A DNA stretch of 64,000 bases from Aquimarina algiphila (GCF_007489275.1 NZ_VLNR01000008.1:1-64000); one strand, 5' to 3'; shown: positions 51,516-61,905, numbered from the stretch's first letter. Translations and numbers: made by a program. The notes: generated by a model from the sequence alone, not told the origin.

Positions 51516-52622
51516 TTATTTGATTATGGGGACTATTATTTTTGCTATGTATACATCAGGAGTTTCAAAATGAGCATTGAAAGTATATGTATTGTCATAA
51601 AACTGTTGCAGTCTTTTATTAACATTTTTAAGGCCTAAGCCAGTTCCTTCGGGTTTTTTATAACCATTTTGTATATGTACGGTATTGGTTATTTCTAATA
51701 TTAACCCTCGTTCTTGCAGTATATCACAGTATTCTAAATGTATATTGATATTAATTTCCCCCTCATCTACAGTTGGAATGACCCCATATTTGATTGCATT
51801 TTCTACCAAAGGCTGGAAAATCATACTAGGTACTTTTAGTGATAAAGTCTCTTCAGAAATATTATATTTTATAGTTATCCTGTCTTGATAGCGCACCTGT
51901 TCAAGATCCAGATAATCTTTAATAAAGTTGAGTTCTTCTTTTACGGTTACCATTTGTTCTGCATCATACTCTAACATATTGCGTAATAAAAGCCCTAATT
52001 TGCTTAACATTTTCTGAGCATTTTTGGTGTCAATATCGATCATTGCGGCAATAGAATGTAAGGTGTTGAATAAAAAATGAGGTTGTAACTGCATTCGTAA
52101 AGCATTAAGTTGGGCAGCTATAAGTGCTTTTTGATTTAATATGTATTTTTTTTGATAGTCCGAAGCCAAAAAAACGGCCGAAATCACAAGAAGTTCTATA
52201 AAACTTGAAAAACTACCAATCACAAGTACAACAAGGTTATTATGTCCAAAAAAAGATTTGAAATAACCACTATTAAGATAGTATATACCATCATTCAACC
52301 TCGAAATAAGCAATTGATGAAAAAAAGCAAGAAGCATTGCTCCTAATAAAAATTTAAAGATTTTAATACTAATATTTGCTTTAGTATTTTGAAGAGTATT
52401 AGTTAGTTGATAAACTAAAGGTGTTAAAACCACCCAGATAAAATATGTAATCCCTGTTTTTAACGAAATTAGTACCCAGCTAAACTCATAATTGTATGCA
52501 TTGATTAAATGGTTGGTATATGCTTTTAAAACAAAAAATATACTTGTCGCCAATGCTCCCCAAACTATTTTTTTTATAGATATAGGTAAATTTTTATAAT
52601 ATAACTTTTTAGTTAAATGCAT
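51516..52622 (-). CDS. LytS/YehU-type sensor histidine kinase (second pair)
   Basis: 368 residues. Four membrane segments (about 14-155), then QLQPHFLFNTLHSIAAMID with the phosphoacceptor His near 179, LVENAIKYGVIP and GTGLGLKNVNKRL of the ATPase domain. Paired with the regulator at 50758. The two LytS/LytTR pairs in this window are diverged in sequence and not recent duplicates. Confidence 0.9.
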   Translation of the reverse strand: MHLTKKLYYKNLPISIKKIVWGALATSIFFVLKAYTNHLINAYNYEFSWVLISLKTGITYFIWVVLTPLVYQLTNTLQNTKANISIKIFKFLLGAMLLAFFHQLLISRLNDGIYYLNSGYFKSFFGHNNLVVLVIGSFSSFIELLVISAVFLASDYQKKYILNQKALIAAQLNALRMQLQPHFLFNTLHSIAAMIDIDTKNAQKMLSKLGLLLRNMLEYDAEQMVTVKEELNFIKDYLDLEQVRYQDRITIKYNISEETLSLKVPSMIFQPLVENAIKYGVIPTVDEGEININIHLEYCDILQERGLILEITNTVHIQNGYKKPEGTGLGLKNVNKRLQQFYDNTYTFNAHFETPDVYIAKIIVPIIK

Positions 52623-52685
52623 AAATTGACATTAGCAATTTTGCCCTATCGAAAGGCATTAATTAGTATCCTTTAAAATTATCTA

Positions 52686-52693
52686 TATATTTG
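52686..52693 (+). promoter_or_regulatory. Possible -7 box for the 157-residue lipoprotein gene
   Basis: tatatttg matches TAnnTTTG exactly and lies 28 bases before the ATG; a proper -33 TTG is not seen. Confidence 0.35.
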
Positions 52694-52721
52694 TTATGAG
52701 TTCAATTTTAAATATTTCCAA

Positions 52722-53195
52722 ATGAAATTTTACATTATTATACTCTGTCTTTTACCTTTCACAATTTTTACAAATTGTAAAAGTGATAAACAAAATTCAG
52801 ATAAAATTAATGTAAATTCTACTGAAAAAGAACAGAAAGACATTAGTGAGTTATCTTATCTTGAAATTTATCATCAACTTTTTTCCAATAAAAGTGGAGG
52901 ATTTGATGCACATGGTGATCTATATGGTCAAGAAGCAATTTCTAATCTATCTATAAGCGAACATCCCAGTGATTGTGGTAATGTTTTATTTTTATCGAAT
53001 ACTGCCGATAAAATTATAACATTAGCCATAGAAGCTAGTTTTAATTTTCCTGGAAACCCCAACGCAACTATGGTTAGAGCGTATACCATAAATCCTAACG
53101 AAAAAATCTCTATTGGTAATTCTATATTATGTTATGATAATAAAGAATATGATATTAAAAGAGAGATCATTTCTGCAGGGTTTACTACTAATTAA
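52722..53195 (+). CDS. Hypothetical lipoprotein (157 residues)
   Basis: Signal peptide with lipobox IFTNC (Cys19), a short charged linker, then a globular part of about 110 residues with two Cys (near 87 and 138) that could form a disulfide. Motifs such as SEHPSDCGNVLFLSNTADKIIT are not from a family I know. It stands between the divergent LytS kinase gene and the DUF2911 gene. Confidence 0.7.
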   Translation: MKFYIIILCLLPFTIFTNCKSDKQNSDKINVNSTEKEQKDISELSYLEIYHQLFSNKSGGFDAHGDLYGQEAISNLSISEHPSDCGNVLFLSNTADKIITLAIEASFNFPGNPNATMVRAYTINPNEKISIGNSILCYDNKEYDIKREIISAGFTTN

Positions 53196-53349
53196 CATAA
53201 TTCTATTATTAATCCACAAAATTAATTGAAGTACAATCTTCAGGAAATGTAAATGTGACGTTCTGTTGGTTTTGTGATGGATGGTTAGTTTACTTAAATT
53301 AATCTATCAGAAGCTATACAATATAATCTTTATTTCTTCTTTTTTAACG

Positions 53350-53379
53350 GTTGATCACAAAACTAACCGTTGATCACAA
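53350..53379 (+). promoter_or_regulatory. Tandem direct repeat gttgatcacaa, putative operator
   Basis: gttgatcacaa occurs at 53350-53360 and 53369-53379, 19 bases apart, inside slightly longer similar sequence. It lies about 60 bases before the DUF2911 gene and upstream of a -7 box, the place of an activator site. Confidence 0.45.
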
Positions 53380-53407
53380 TTTTATGGTATGAACATATTC
53401 TGTCCAA

Positions 53408-53415
53408 TACATTTG
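53408..53415 (+). promoter_or_regulatory. Possible -7 box for the DUF2911 operon
   Basis: tacatttg matches TAnnTTTG exactly, 24 bases before the ATG at 53440. No TTG at the usual distance, consistent with activator dependence. Confidence 0.4.
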
Positions 53416-53439
53416 TGACATATATAAAACCATACAATC

Positions 53440-54492
53440 ATGAAAAGTGTAGCATCAAAAATAGTATTAGTATTGTTTTTTACAGTAATAACTTCAATCA
53501 CATATTCACAAAATATTAGCTTACCTCGTGTGAGTCAACAATCAACAATAACTCAACGTTTGGGGCTTTCTGATGTAACGATTACTTATCATAGTCCTAG
53601 TGTAAGAGGGAGGCAAATCTTTGGAAACATAGTACCCTATGGCACAGGTTGGCGTGCAGGAGCAAACGAAAATACAACGATACATTTTACACACGATGCT
53701 ATGATAGAAGGCAAGCCTATAGCAGCAGGTACTTATGGGTTATATATGATTCCTGATAGAGATGAGGTTAAAGTTTTATTTTCAAAATTTTCAAAATCCT
53801 GGGGTACGAATATCCCTTTAGAAAAAGAGATTGCATTACAAGTAACTGTAAAACCAGAAACAATTCCTTTTCAAGAATGGTTAAGCTATGATTTTACAGA
53901 GCGTGGAAATAAAAGTCTAACAGCTTCTTTGCAATGGGAAAAAACTAAAATACCTTTTAAAATAGAATTTGATGTTACTACCGTAGTATTGAATAATATT
54001 CGACAAGAATTAAAAGGATTGGCGGGTTTTGGTTGGCGTGGTCATATGCAGGCCGCAAATTATTGCTTGCAAAATGATGTCAATCCCGAAGAAGCAATGG
54101 CTTGGATTGACAAGTCTATAAATGCAAGTAAAGGATTTAGTAACTTACAGGTTAAAGCCGGTTTACTAATGAAAAAAGGAAAACCAGATCTTGCAGAAAA
54201 AATAATGGAAGAGGCCATTCCAATGGGGACTCCAAATCAATTGAATAATTACGGCTACCAGTTGTTAAACATGGGCAAAACTAAAAAAGCAATTGAAGTT
54301 TTCTCCTTCAATATCAAACAAAATCAGAGTCACCCTTTTATTTGGGGATTTACCGATAGTTTAGGAGAAGCGTATTTAAAAAGTGGAAATAAAAAAATGG
54401 CTTTGAAGTTTTATAAGCAAGCGAAACAAAAAGCACCTCAAAATCAATATGCATATTTAGATGGAGTTATTGCTAAAATTGAAAAAGAATAA
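53440..54492 (+). CDS. DUF2911 protein with TPR tail
   Basis: 350 residues. Signal peptide cut near TYSQ (about 23). Residues 25-180 are DUF2911: DVTITYHSPSVRGRQIFG, PYGTGWRAGANENTTI and GTYGLYMIPD. Residues about 190-345 hold TPR-like repeats ending YLKSGNKKMALKFYKQAKQKAP. Secreted to the periplasm or beyond; function unknown. It is followed by two TolB-like genes in the same direction. Confidence 0.88.
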   Translation: MKSVASKIVLVLFFTVITSITYSQNISLPRVSQQSTITQRLGLSDVTITYHSPSVRGRQIFGNIVPYGTGWRAGANENTTIHFTHDAMIEGKPIAAGTYGLYMIPDRDEVKVLFSKFSKSWGTNIPLEKEIALQVTVKPETIPFQEWLSYDFTERGNKSLTASLQWEKTKIPFKIEFDVTTVVLNNIRQELKGLAGFGWRGHMQAANYCLQNDVNPEEAMAWIDKSINASKGFSNLQVKAGLLMKKGKPDLAEKIMEEAIPMGTPNQLNNYGYQLLNMGKTKKAIEVFSFNIKQNQSHPFIWGFTDSLGEAYLKSGNKKMALKFYKQAKQKAPQNQYAYLDGVIAKIEKE

Positions 54493-54499
54493 AATTGTT

Positions 54500-55414
54500 A
54501 TGAAAATGAGATTGCTATTCATACTTCTATTCAGTTTAACGTTATATGGTAATGCCCAATCAAAAATAATATTCTCTAGAAGCCTAGGAGGACTTAATAC
54601 TGAAGAAACACCAGGGATAATGATATATGATACAGAAACAAAGAGTACAAAATTATTATTAAAAGGAACGGTACCAAGGAGAGGAGAATATAATGCTGTA
54701 ACTTCATTAGATGGTTCCAAAATAATTTTTAATACCTATCGCTTTAGCGGTTGGAAACTAGGAATTGCGGATTTTAAAAATGGAAAAATTCATAATGTAA
54801 AAAAATTAACGAATCGTTCTAACTACGAATACAATGCAATGTTTTCTCCTGATGGGTTACACATTGTTTACCACGAATACAATTGGAATACTCGTAATGC
54901 AGACTTGTTTATAGCCGATATCAACGGTAAAAATGTAAAGCAATTAACAAAGGCTTTGGGGAGTCATCGTACTCCTGATTGGAGCAAAGACAGCAAACAA
55001 ATTGTGTTTGCCTCCAGAAGAGATCAATATTACAATATTTACAGTAAAGGTAGTGATGGCATGCATCTTAAAAGGTTAACTGATGACACTTCGCATCATT
55101 TTGCTTCTTCAACTTCTAGAAAAGAAGATAGAATTGCATTTTTATCAAATAGGAAAGGACAAATTCATTTATATGTGATGGACTTACAAGGTAAGAATAT
55201 GATGAATTTGACTCCGAAATTAAAAACAGATGATTTTAAAACAAAAGAGTGTTGGGCTTATAAAACAAGTTGGTCGGCAGATGGTAAACAGATTGTTTTT
55301 AATATCATGTTAGAAGGTAATTTAGAACTTTTTATTATTAATAGCGATGGATCAGGTTTAGAACAGATAACTCATAATAATGATACCGATATGACACCAT
55401 ATTGGATGAATTAA
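54500..55414 (+). CDS. TolB-like PD40 beta-propeller protein
   Basis: I choose the ATG at 54500 (MKMRLLFILL), since it opens a good signal peptide ending YGNAQS; an upstream Met would overlap the DUF2911 gene. 304 residues with repeated PD40 motifs (FSPDGLHIVYHEY, WSKDSKQIVFASRRD, WSADGKQIVFN), forming a propeller as in TolB. It is not TolB itself, as the N-terminal domain and the Pal context are missing. Confidence 0.87.
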   Translation: MKMRLLFILLFSLTLYGNAQSKIIFSRSLGGLNTEETPGIMIYDTETKSTKLLLKGTVPRRGEYNAVTSLDGSKIIFNTYRFSGWKLGIADFKNGKIHNVKKLTNRSNYEYNAMFSPDGLHIVYHEYNWNTRNADLFIADINGKNVKQLTKALGSHRTPDWSKDSKQIVFASRRDQYYNIYSKGSDGMHLKRLTDDTSHHFASSTSRKEDRIAFLSNRKGQIHLYVMDLQGKNMMNLTPKLKTDDFKTKECWAYKTSWSADGKQIVFNIMLEGNLELFIINSDGSGLEQITHNNDTDMTPYWMN

Positions 55415-55420
55415 AATACT

Positions 55421-56398
55421 ATGAAACAGCTTGTTTTAGGATGCTTATGTATACTATCATTTTATAATTCACAATTTGAGAATCATACGTCGGAAGATAA
55501 GATTTTTTGTGTAGACAAAATATCCGTATCATCAAAAATCCTTTTTTCTAAAAAAGACAAAAGCTATAGCGGTTGGTCAATATATATGATGAATCCTGAT
55601 GGTTCAGATAAAAAAGTGTTAATCCCTTTTAAGTCTGGAATGGGAGAGTATAATGCCGAGATATCTCCAAATGGTAAAACCATCCTTTTCAATACATATC
55701 GTTATGGAGGTTGGAAACTAGCAACTCATAATATAGAAAATAATACGACAAAAAGAATTTCACCTAATTCTAATTATTACACTAATGGTGTGTATTCTCC
55801 AAATGGAGAAATGATTGCATATGAAAAAAATGTTCAAAGAAGTACTCATATTTTTATAGCTGATAAACATGGAAATAATGAAAAAATGCTTACTGGAACA
55901 ATGGGGAATGAAAACAGAATACCCAGTTGGTCATCTGATGGGGAATCAATAGTATTTTATAGTGAAAAGAATAGGGTAAACGATATTTACCAAGTTACTA
56001 TAAAAGATAATCAGATAACAAACCTGACTAATAATCTTTCTGGTAATGATTTTGCTCCTGCTGTATCTCCTGACGGAAAAAAAATTGCATTTTTCTCAGA
56101 TAGGAATGGCTATCTGGATCTTTATGTAATGGATAGCACAGGCGCAAATCAAAAGAACATAACAGCTAACCTTCAAAATAAAAACAATACCTATAATTAT
56201 TATAAAGATTCTAATCTATATTGGATAGTAAAAACATCTTGGTCACCCGATGGACAAGAACTGGTTTTTTCTAATATTACAAATGATAATTTTGATGTAT
56301 TCACCATTGCAAAAAACGGATCGAATTTAAAACAAATAACAGAAACACCAGAATCCGAGTATACACCTGTTTGGGGAGCAATCCAATTGGATAAATAG
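55421..56398 (+). CDS. TolB-like PD40 beta-propeller protein (paralogue)
   Basis: 325 residues with an atypical hydrophobic start and PD40 repeats (ISPNGKTILFNTYRYGGWKL, YSPNGEMIAYEK, WSSDGESIVFYSEKN, VSPDGKKIAFFSDRNGY, WSPDGQELVFS). The strand order and the NTYR..GGWKL segment match the gene just upstream, so the two are a tandem duplication six bases apart. Probable surface or periplasmic binding protein. Confidence 0.87.
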   Translation: MKQLVLGCLCILSFYNSQFENHTSEDKIFCVDKISVSSKILFSKKDKSYSGWSIYMMNPDGSDKKVLIPFKSGMGEYNAEISPNGKTILFNTYRYGGWKLATHNIENNTTKRISPNSNYYTNGVYSPNGEMIAYEKNVQRSTHIFIADKHGNNEKMLTGTMGNENRIPSWSSDGESIVFYSEKNRVNDIYQVTIKDNQITNLTNNLSGNDFAPAVSPDGKKIAFFSDRNGYLDLYVMDSTGANQKNITANLQNKNNTYNYYKDSNLYWIVKTSWSPDGQELVFSNITNDNFDVFTIAKNGSNLKQITETPESEYTPVWGAIQLDK

Positions 56399-56670
56399 TA
56401 TGTGTAAAAAACGATTAAAAGTCTATTAAGAGTTTACTTTACTTTTTATTAAAACGCAATTGGGTTTTTGATTTTAATACAGTATAAGCTAGAAGTTTTT
56501 TTTAGAAAGTATCAAAGAATTCTGTGGTATGAGTACTTTTTTGGATCTAGAACTAGGAATAAAACATAGTATTGTAACTGTTGAAGATTGTTGCAAGGAT
56601 AATGCTTATAACTTCTTTAATTAGCCTTATCTTAGTACTAAGAATACCCACAAAATAGTGTACTGTCAAA

Positions 56671-58305
56671 ATGAAAAAATACCCCTCATATTGCTGTAGT
56701 ATAATTTTTCTATGGATTACAATCACCATGTACTCTCAAGAAAAGGATACGTTACTGCTTCGTCTACAGCAAGAAGTTGAGTATGCAGATAAAGATGTCG
56801 AGAAAATCGATGCTCTATTATTGTTAGGGAATTATCAAATTAGCAGAGATTTTAGTAAAGCAGAACGTTACTTGTTAGAAGCTTTAGAACTTATAAAAAA
56901 GAATCCCGAACATAAACAATTACAACATTATGCAACTGTATATGAAGCTTTAGGGATAGTGCATAAACGAAAAGGTAATTATCCAGAAGCTGTTGACTCC
57001 TATCTAAAATCCAAAACATTTTATGAAAAGCTAAACGACTCTTCTAATATTGCAGATATATATCATAATATGGCTATGGTATATAGGGATCAAAAAGATT
57101 ATAAAAAAGCAATAGATTATTTTAAAAGAACCATTATAATAAAAGACTTGCTCCAAGAAGACTTAGGTGTCGCTATTGGTTATAATATGCTAGGAGTAGC
57201 GTATCGACAAGCTAAACAAATGGATTCTGCATTTTACTGTTACCAGGTAGCGAAGAAAAGTTTTAATATATTAAAAGATAAAGAAAATATATATAGAGTA
57301 AACTCTAATCTGGCAGCATGGTATCATACTAAAAAAGATTATGAAAAAGCAATACGTATCTACCTTGAGAATTTGGCATATGATATTAAAACCAATCAGA
57401 AACTTTCTCAACAAAGGGCGAATTATAATATTGCAGGAAGTTATATGCAACTTAAAGAGTATGAAACAGCATTGACCTATGTCAATGAAGCATTAATAAT
57501 AGCCAAGGAGCAAGACGCCAAATCCAGGATTTCAAAATCATATTTAAGAAGGAGTTTTCTCAAGAAAAAGTTAAAGGATTATGAAAAAGCTTTAGAAGAT
57601 TATCGAATGTATAAGAAGTACTCTGATTCTGTATTTAATATTGAAAATGTCAAAAAAATACAAGCCTTAGAGTTAACTCATAAATTTAATCAGGAAAAAT
57701 TAGCCGATAGCTTGCAGTTTTCTAAAGAAAAAAGAGAATTCGAATTAATTACTGAAGCTGAAAGCTCTAAAAAACAGATGTACTTCATACTGTTAATGAT
57801 CACCTTATTCGCGGCAATAATAATAGGATATCTGATTAGGAGGATTTATAAGAATAGAGCAGTTATAATTTCTATAGAATTAGAAAAGAATAAGCAAGAA
57901 TTGGCAGATTTTACAAAACAACTCATCGAAAAAAGTAATGCTCAAGAAGCCTTGCGTAATGAGTTAGAAGAACTAAAATCAGAATTTGGAGAAAAACAAT
58001 CTATTAAAAACCTTCAGGAATTAACTACTACCAGGATACTTACTAAAGAGGATTGGTATATCTTTAGAAAAAAATTTATCACGGTATATCCCAATTTTTT
58101 TAGCACTATAAAAGATAAGGGTTATGAACTTACTAAATCCGAAGAACGCTTGGTGGCTATGGAAAAACTAGGACTAGATACAAACCAGATAGCCAATATG
58201 CTTGCAATTTCTGAAGATAGCGTAATGATGAGTCGTTATCGTTTGCGTAAAAAGATTAATGCACCCAAAGGAGCACCTATCCTCGAGTATCTTAAAGCTT
58301 CATAA
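56671..58305 (+). CDS. TPR-containing HTH transcriptional regulator
   Basis: 544 residues. Signal-like N-terminus (about 1-22), TPR repeats (about 45-330), one membrane segment (about 372-390), a coiled coil (about 400-450) and a C-terminal LuxR-type HTH (LTKSEERLVAMEKLGLDTNQIANMLAIS, about 490-520). The sensor lies outside and the DNA-binding part inside, a common one-component layout in Flavobacteria. It may control the adjacent PD40 genes or the convergent receptor; this is inference. Confidence 0.87.
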   Translation: MKKYPSYCCSIIFLWITITMYSQEKDTLLLRLQQEVEYADKDVEKIDALLLLGNYQISRDFSKAERYLLEALELIKKNPEHKQLQHYATVYEALGIVHKRKGNYPEAVDSYLKSKTFYEKLNDSSNIADIYHNMAMVYRDQKDYKKAIDYFKRTIIIKDLLQEDLGVAIGYNMLGVAYRQAKQMDSAFYCYQVAKKSFNILKDKENIYRVNSNLAAWYHTKKDYEKAIRIYLENLAYDIKTNQKLSQQRANYNIAGSYMQLKEYETALTYVNEALIIAKEQDAKSRISKSYLRRSFLKKKLKDYEKALEDYRMYKKYSDSVFNIENVKKIQALELTHKFNQEKLADSLQFSKEKREFELITEAESSKKQMYFILLMITLFAAIIIGYLIRRIYKNRAVIISIELEKNKQELADFTKQLIEKSNAQEALRNELEELKSEFGEKQSIKNLQELTTTRILTKEDWYIFRKKFITVYPNFFSTIKDKGYELTKSEERLVAMEKLGLDTNQIANMLAISEDSVMMSRYRLRKKINAPKGAPILEYLKAS

Positions 58306-58315
58306 TTTTGAATAT

Positions 58316-60985
58316 TTAAAAAGATAGTCTAAACACAGCATTTGGTGTAAAACCTAGAGAAAATCGTTGAATTACTTGTTCTAAGATTAATTCTAGTTCT
58401 TCGGGAGTAGATCCGGTGGTACCTTCTACAGGAATTCCACCATCGTCTAAAGGCTTTCGTTCTGCTTTATATATCAAATTTAAAGGTTTTACCCTGTTAT
58501 AAATATTCAAGAATGATAACCCTAATTGTCCTTTTAATGTTTTATTACCTGATTTAATATTTAGATCATATAATATAGAGGCATCTAACCTATGAAAATC
58601 TGGTAATTTGGCACTATTTACAGAACCAAAATTAACTACACCGGCATTTTCGCCATCAGCATCAATTTTAATTTCGTAACTATTTACAGGAGTAATAGGT
58701 TTTCCGGTTCTAAATTGCCATCCTAGTGAGAATTGCCATTTTTTGAGTTGCAATGTATTAGAAATTCTAAAGGAATGAGTTATGTCATTATTTCCGGGGA
58801 ACTTAAAAGGGGTATCCTGTAAATTAGGGAATTGAAATGTAATATTATTATAAGTGTACCCTGCCCATATTTTATAATTATCCCATCTATATTTTACCAA
58901 AAGATCTAAACCTTGTATTGTGCTTTTTCCTTCTTCTAAATTTTCTAAGGGGTTACTAAATCCGTTAGTAAACGTCGTTAATCCATCTAATTCTTTATAA
59001 TATGCATCAACATCAATATTTAAATTTTTATAATGATATAATATACCTCCAGAAATTTGATTACTACTTAACAAAGGAAATTGTTCATCATCTGATAAAC
59101 GCCATAATTCATTTTCTAAACGCAATTCTGTGTGATTAAATTCTACCAATTGAGAAACGGGCTGATTTCTTCTTTCAATAGCTGTTTTAATTCTAAAACG
59201 ATTGTTTAAAGGATATTCAAGGTTGATACGAGGCTCGATTAAAAAATCGTCTAAAGAACTATAATGTACGAGTCGAATACCGGTATTTATAAATCCATTA
59301 TTTTTAAAATTGAAGGTATATTCCCCAAATACAGCATTTTTAAGATTATCATCATCTTGTTCTGAGCTTTCTATTTCGGCATCAATAGGGTTTTCTTTAC
59401 TGATAATCACATTTAAATCGGTATATGAAAGTTCATATCCTAGCGTGAGTTTTTGTGTTTCTTTAATGCTAGAAGTAGAAGTAAATTTCATACCTAGATC
59501 TGTAATGTCATTTTTACGAATATTAACCTCTGCCAGGTCCAAAATACCATCACCAGTTTCATCTTTTATTTCATCGTTTTGATAAAAAGAATTGTATTCA
59601 GAAAAATATGCAGTAAGTTTTTCTTGTTGTTTTTCATTGGTTTTATGTTTCCAGTTTACACTTAACCCTTTGTTTTGTGTAATTAATGAATCTACAACAA
59701 GTTCTTCTCCTCCTGTAAAGTCAAAGTCCAAACGGTTTCTTGTGTACAACCCACTAACAGAGATGCTATTTTTGACATTAGGTTTTAGAATAAGTTTTGC
59801 ATTAACATCGGCAAAAGAAAAATCATTATTACTTGTTTCAGGGTTAAAATCATCATCTGTTTCAAGTTCTAATACATTACCGTTACTATCTCTGGCTATT
59901 CCAAAGTTTGTAAATATTTTATCTTCATAACTTTGATATGTAGGAGTTTCTACAATATCAGAATATGACCTTCTTGCAAAGGCATATACAGCAGTTTTTT
60001 GGGATAAAGGAACTTTTACAAATCCATTTACCGACAAACCATCAATTTCAAATCCGCCTTCTGTTTTTTCAGGAATTAGTTCCCCGCTGGAAATATCGAT
60101 AATTCCAGAAATACGATCACCATAACTAGCACTTGTGCCAGACCTGAAAATGGTTGCTTTTTTTGTAGCAAAAGGGTTAAATAAAGAAAACATTCCATAG
60201 AAATAACCTGTATTATACAATTTGATATCATCGTACAATATCAAATTTTGATCGGGTGATCCTCCACGAATCTGTATACCCGTTGCAGATTCATCTAAGG
60301 TTGAAATACCAGGGATTAATTGAATACTTTGTGCTATATCGGGGCTTACCAATCCCGGTAAAATTCCTAATTTTTCAGAATCAAGGGCTATCGATCCATC
60401 TTTGTTTCTGTCAATCCCAGAGGTAACATATCCTAATACAACGACTTCATCAAGTACCGAGGATAAAAGATTTAATTCAATTGATGTACAAGGTTCTCCA
60501 ATAGAGAGAGTAATGTTTTTTTCATCATATCCAATAAAACTGATACGTATATTTCCTGTAGTCGAACTAATATCTTTAAAATTAAAATATCCATTATCAT
60601 CACTAACAATGGATTGATCATTATCAATGGTAACTGTAGCAAACGGAATTGGCTTTTTTGTAGTGGCATCAATAATATAACCACAGATGATTCTTTTTTG
60701 GGTAATAATTACCTGTTGAGAAGATACTTTTTCAAAAATAAGTCCTGTCTGCGTTTCCAAAAGAGGAAGTAAATTGTCAATAGTAATTTCTTGTTGAGGT
60801 AAGGTGATAGACTTAGAAGCTATTACTTCTTGGGCATAAGAAAAAAGTATAGTTGTTTTTGATTCTACATCAGTCAATACCTCTTTCAGAGAACTGTTGG
60901 TATAAGAGATAGTCAATTTTTCCTGAGTATAGCACACCATAGAAACAAGGAATGTGAATACAAATAATAGTCGTTGGTTCATCAA
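58316..60985 (-). CDS. TonB-dependent receptor with STN domain (FecA-like)
   Basis: 889 residues. Signal peptide (to about 21), STN domain (22-95: TISYTNSSLKEVLTDVESK, TLPQQEITIDNLLPLL), carboxypeptidase-like domain (about 97-185), plug (about 200-330; QSIQLIPGISTLDESATGIQIRGG-type) and barrel ending AVFRLSF. The STN domain is what talks to a FecR anti-sigma factor, and fecR and fecI lie directly upstream. No SusD partner follows, so this is a Fec-type signalling receptor rather than a glycan SusC. Ligand unknown. Confidence 0.9.
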   Translation of the reverse strand: MMNQRLLFVFTFLVSMVCYTQEKLTISYTNSSLKEVLTDVESKTTILFSYAQEVIASKSITLPQQEITIDNLLPLLETQTGLIFEKVSSQQVIITQKRIICGYIIDATTKKPIPFATVTIDNDQSIVSDDNGYFNFKDISSTTGNIRISFIGYDEKNITLSIGEPCTSIELNLLSSVLDEVVVLGYVTSGIDRNKDGSIALDSEKLGILPGLVSPDIAQSIQLIPGISTLDESATGIQIRGGSPDQNLILYDDIKLYNTGYFYGMFSLFNPFATKKATIFRSGTSASYGDRISGIIDISSGELIPEKTEGGFEIDGLSVNGFVKVPLSQKTAVYAFARRSYSDIVETPTYQSYEDKIFTNFGIARDSNGNVLELETDDDFNPETSNNDFSFADVNAKLILKPNVKNSISVSGLYTRNRLDFDFTGGEELVVDSLITQNKGLSVNWKHKTNEKQQEKLTAYFSEYNSFYQNDEIKDETGDGILDLAEVNIRKNDITDLGMKFTSTSSIKETQKLTLGYELSYTDLNVIISKENPIDAEIESSEQDDDNLKNAVFGEYTFNFKNNGFINTGIRLVHYSSLDDFLIEPRINLEYPLNNRFRIKTAIERRNQPVSQLVEFNHTELRLENELWRLSDDEQFPLLSSNQISGGILYHYKNLNIDVDAYYKELDGLTTFTNGFSNPLENLEEGKSTIQGLDLLVKYRWDNYKIWAGYTYNNITFQFPNLQDTPFKFPGNNDITHSFRISNTLQLKKWQFSLGWQFRTGKPITPVNSYEIKIDADGENAGVVNFGSVNSAKLPDFHRLDASILYDLNIKSGNKTLKGQLGLSFLNIYNRVKPLNLIYKAERKPLDDGGIPVEGTTGSTPEELELILEQVIQRFSLGFTPNAVFRLSF

Positions 60986-60999
60986 AATTAATTGTGCAA

Positions 61000-61905
61000 T
61001 TATTGTAAAGATACAACAGTTTTATCTTCAGAAAGTGTATACAAAATGCCCATTGGAGCGAGTGTAGATTTTAATGCTTTTTCTAAATCGTTATGTAAAA
61101 AACTTCCCGTAAATAACCTAGATAGATCAGCATTATTAACCTGAAAAGTAATATTGTATTGAATGCGTATTTCATCCAGAACTTCATGTAAAGGAGCTCC
61201 TTTGAATATACTGATACCATTCATCCAGTTGGGTATGTTTTCCTTGGTTTTTTGATCTACGAGCTTATCATCTGAAATAATAATTCGATCATCTTTTTTC
61301 AGAATACGATGTTCTTCTGTAACTAGCTTATCAAAGCGAACCACACCTTCATAACAATTTAATTCAAAGGATTTAGATCGTGCTCTAATATTAAATTTGG
61401 TTCCTAGAACAGATATAGTTCCATAAGTAGTTTCTACTGCAAAACCTTCTCCTTTTTCTACTTCAAAATAGGCCTCTCCTTTTAGGCTGACATTGCGATT
61501 ATTTAACCAAAAAAAACGTTTGTGCGTTACTTCAGAATCTGCATTGAGTTGTATAGTAGAACCATCAGGTAAAGTAACAGCTAGTTGTTCTCCGTAGGAA
61601 GTTGTATAGCTTTTGGTAGATTTAAATAATCCAAATACTCCCAGAATAATCACAATAGAAGCCGCAACGGCATACCAGGTAGTATATGTTGGTTTGGTTT
61701 TCTTCCCAAAAGTAATTTTTTCTTTTGTTTTTATTAGCGACTGTCTATGGTCAACAGGCGGAGCCTTAAAGTTTTGAGATATTTCATTAATACGATGAAA
61801 TCCCTGGTATGCTTCTGATTTTTTGAACTCAGATAATTCTTCTTCGCTCAACTCACCAGCTACCCAACGCGCTATAAATGTTTCATCTGATTCGTATTTT
61901 TCCAT
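61000..61905 (-). CDS. FecR-family anti-sigma factor
   Basis: 301 residues. Cytoplasmic N-terminus (1-75), one membrane segment (about 77-93), then the FecR domain: QLAVTLPDGSTIQLNADSEV, LKGEAYFEVEKGEGFAVET, VLGTKFNIRA, followed by a C-terminal STN-like segment (LHEVLDEIRIQYNITFQV). It should hold the FecI sigma factor until the receptor signals. It starts 14 bases before the receptor gene. Confidence 0.93.
   Translation of the reverse strand: MEKYESDETFIARWVAGELSEEELSEFKKSEAYQGFHRINEISQNFKAPPVDHRQSLIKTKEKITFGKKTKPTYTTWYAVAASIVIILGVFGLFKSTKSYTTSYGEQLAVTLPDGSTIQLNADSEVTHKRFFWLNNRNVSLKGEAYFEVEKGEGFAVETTYGTISVLGTKFNIRARSKSFELNCYEGVVRFDKLVTEEHRILKKDDRIIISDDKLVDQKTKENIPNWMNGISIFKGAPLHEVLDEIRIQYNITFQVNNADLSRLFTGSFLHNDLEKALKSTLAPMGILYTLSEDKTVVSLQ

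Noticed and set aside
58316-60985. SusC/SusD glycan-uptake pair
   Set aside because: No SusD-like lipoprotein gene follows, and the STN domain with fecI-fecR upstream fits a Fec-type receptor.
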